IMG/VR virus record: IMGVR_UViG_3300042445_000818
Span: 1-31,992 of that record
Length of the DNA: 31,992 nucleotides
Source: a virus
Direction: 5' to 3' (one strand)
The notes under the pieces are model-generated. The model saw nothing but the letters and a program-made list of their open reading frames with translations, was not told the origin of the DNA and did not search any database. Shown here piece by piece: positions 31,634 through 31,992 of this stretch. Numbering within the stretch: the stretch's first letter is position 1; the number at the start of each line of letters is the position of its first letter. The translations under genes were made by a program, and so were the position numbers.

Positions 31634-31659
31634 AAAAAAAAGGAGGCCCGAAGGCCTCC
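31634..31659 (-). terminator. Intrinsic terminator with UUCG loop
   Basis: On the - strand GGAGGCC-TTCG-GGCCTCC (31659-31642) is a perfect 7-bp stem with the stable UUCG loop, followed by eight T (31641-31634). It lies 10 bases after the stop of the gene at 31669 and ends that transcript before the origin-like region. It works in one direction only. Confidence 0.92.
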
Positions 31660-31668
31660 CTAGATTTA

Positions 31669-31989
31669 CTACGCAACCCATTTACGATTAAATTCTGAAA
31701 TCGCTGTTATGAGTTTCTTTTCGTTCGCGCTGTCATCACCACGCGCCTTTGCATTAGCGCACTTCTTTTTAAGGCCATCAAGGGTTTCTTTGACAGTTTC
31801 GGCAAAGGTTCGCGTTGCACCACGTTCGCGCGGTTTACCCTCGTTCTTTAAGGCCTTAATTGCTTTTTTAAGATCATTCAAGCGGTTGCTACAATATTTG
31901 CTTACTTGATCACGCTCGGCCTTGATTAAAGAATGTAATTGCGGATTGCTAGTTCTTAACGCGCCGAAGGCCTGCGGTGTATAGGCCAT
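31669..31989 (-). CDS. Hypothetical basic helical protein (106 aa), higher GC
   Basis: The complete frame from ATG 31989, three bases from the window edge, so its ribosome site cannot be seen. The product is Lys/Ala/Arg-rich and almost wholly helical (KAERDQVSKYCSNRLNDLKK, TFAETVKETLDGLKKK), compatible with a coiled-coil or DNA-binding protein. Codons are richer in G and C than those of the genes to the left. An intrinsic terminator follows directly. No family is recognised; an origin-binding or scaffold role could be considered because of its position, without evidence. Confidence 0.65.
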   Translation of the reverse strand: MAYTPQAFGALRTSNPQLHSLIKAERDQVSKYCSNRLNDLKKAIKALKNEGKPRERGATRTFAETVKETLDGLKKKCANAKARGDDSANEKKLITAISEFNRKWVA

Positions 31990-31992
31990 GAT

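Noticed and set aside
30993-31668. tRNA or other structured RNA gene in the intergenic region
   Set aside because: I could not find a cloverleaf with acceptor, anticodon and T-arm pairing; the GC-rich patch near 31590 only forms one imperfect hairpin.

Overview
The window looks like about 32 kb of a low-GC, tailed double-stranded DNA phage, most likely a short-tailed (podovirus-like) phage of an aquatic bacterium. The reasons are the virion and ejection-type proteins at the left, a family A DNA polymerase, a primase-helicase, a run of very short and tightly packed genes, and strict strand organisation. The host cannot be named from sequence alone. No terminase, portal, capsid, integrase or phage RNA polymerase is visible, so this is a partial genome; transcription probably uses the host polymerase.

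Left block (1-10245, + strand): five translationally coupled virion genes. They are a fragment ending in a conserved Gly/Asp-rich C-terminus, a GNAT-like 137-aa protein, two Ala/Gln-rich proteins resembling internal virion proteins, and a 1957-aa giant with membrane-active-looking segments, a HELMH metallopeptidase motif and an NPAF...RD domain typical of large polyvalent phage proteins. The block ends in an 8-bp overlap with a gene from the opposite strand.

Middle block (10238-20312, - strand): DNA replication and recombination. It holds an AEP-type primase fused to a P-loop helicase, a small HTH protein, a Cys4 ssDNA-binding candidate, an SNF2-family helicase, an HNH-like protein, a RecB/Cas4-like nuclease with a four-Cys signature, a 2OG-Fe(II) oxygenase-like protein, and a family A polymerase with Leu at the position equivalent to E. 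coli Phe762.

Right block (20403-30859, - strand): many short genes, including a probable lysis cluster (SleB-type hydrolase plus one-TM and lipoprotein-like proteins), DUF3310, a VRR-NUC nuclease, and a three-gene MoxR ATPase / HExxH-VWA / partner cassette. Three small genes of 52-53 aa (24432-24590, 30108-30269, 30262-30423) can be read by hand.

Intergenic region (30860-31668): no genes. It holds 15 exact copies of the hexamer TAGAAC/GTTCTA, mostly GTTCTA on the left and TAGAAC on the right, flanking a 42-bp pure A/T tract, with the rightmost copies spaced by about one helical turn. This is a strong candidate replication origin. Beside it lies a conserved 26-bp promoter-like element. A TTCAC-N6-GTGAA hairpin leader recurs three times ahead of - strand genes and once near the origin; together with the promoter-like element it forms a repeated expression module at 30.9 kb and 28.1 kb. 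A classical terminator closes the last - strand gene at the right edge.
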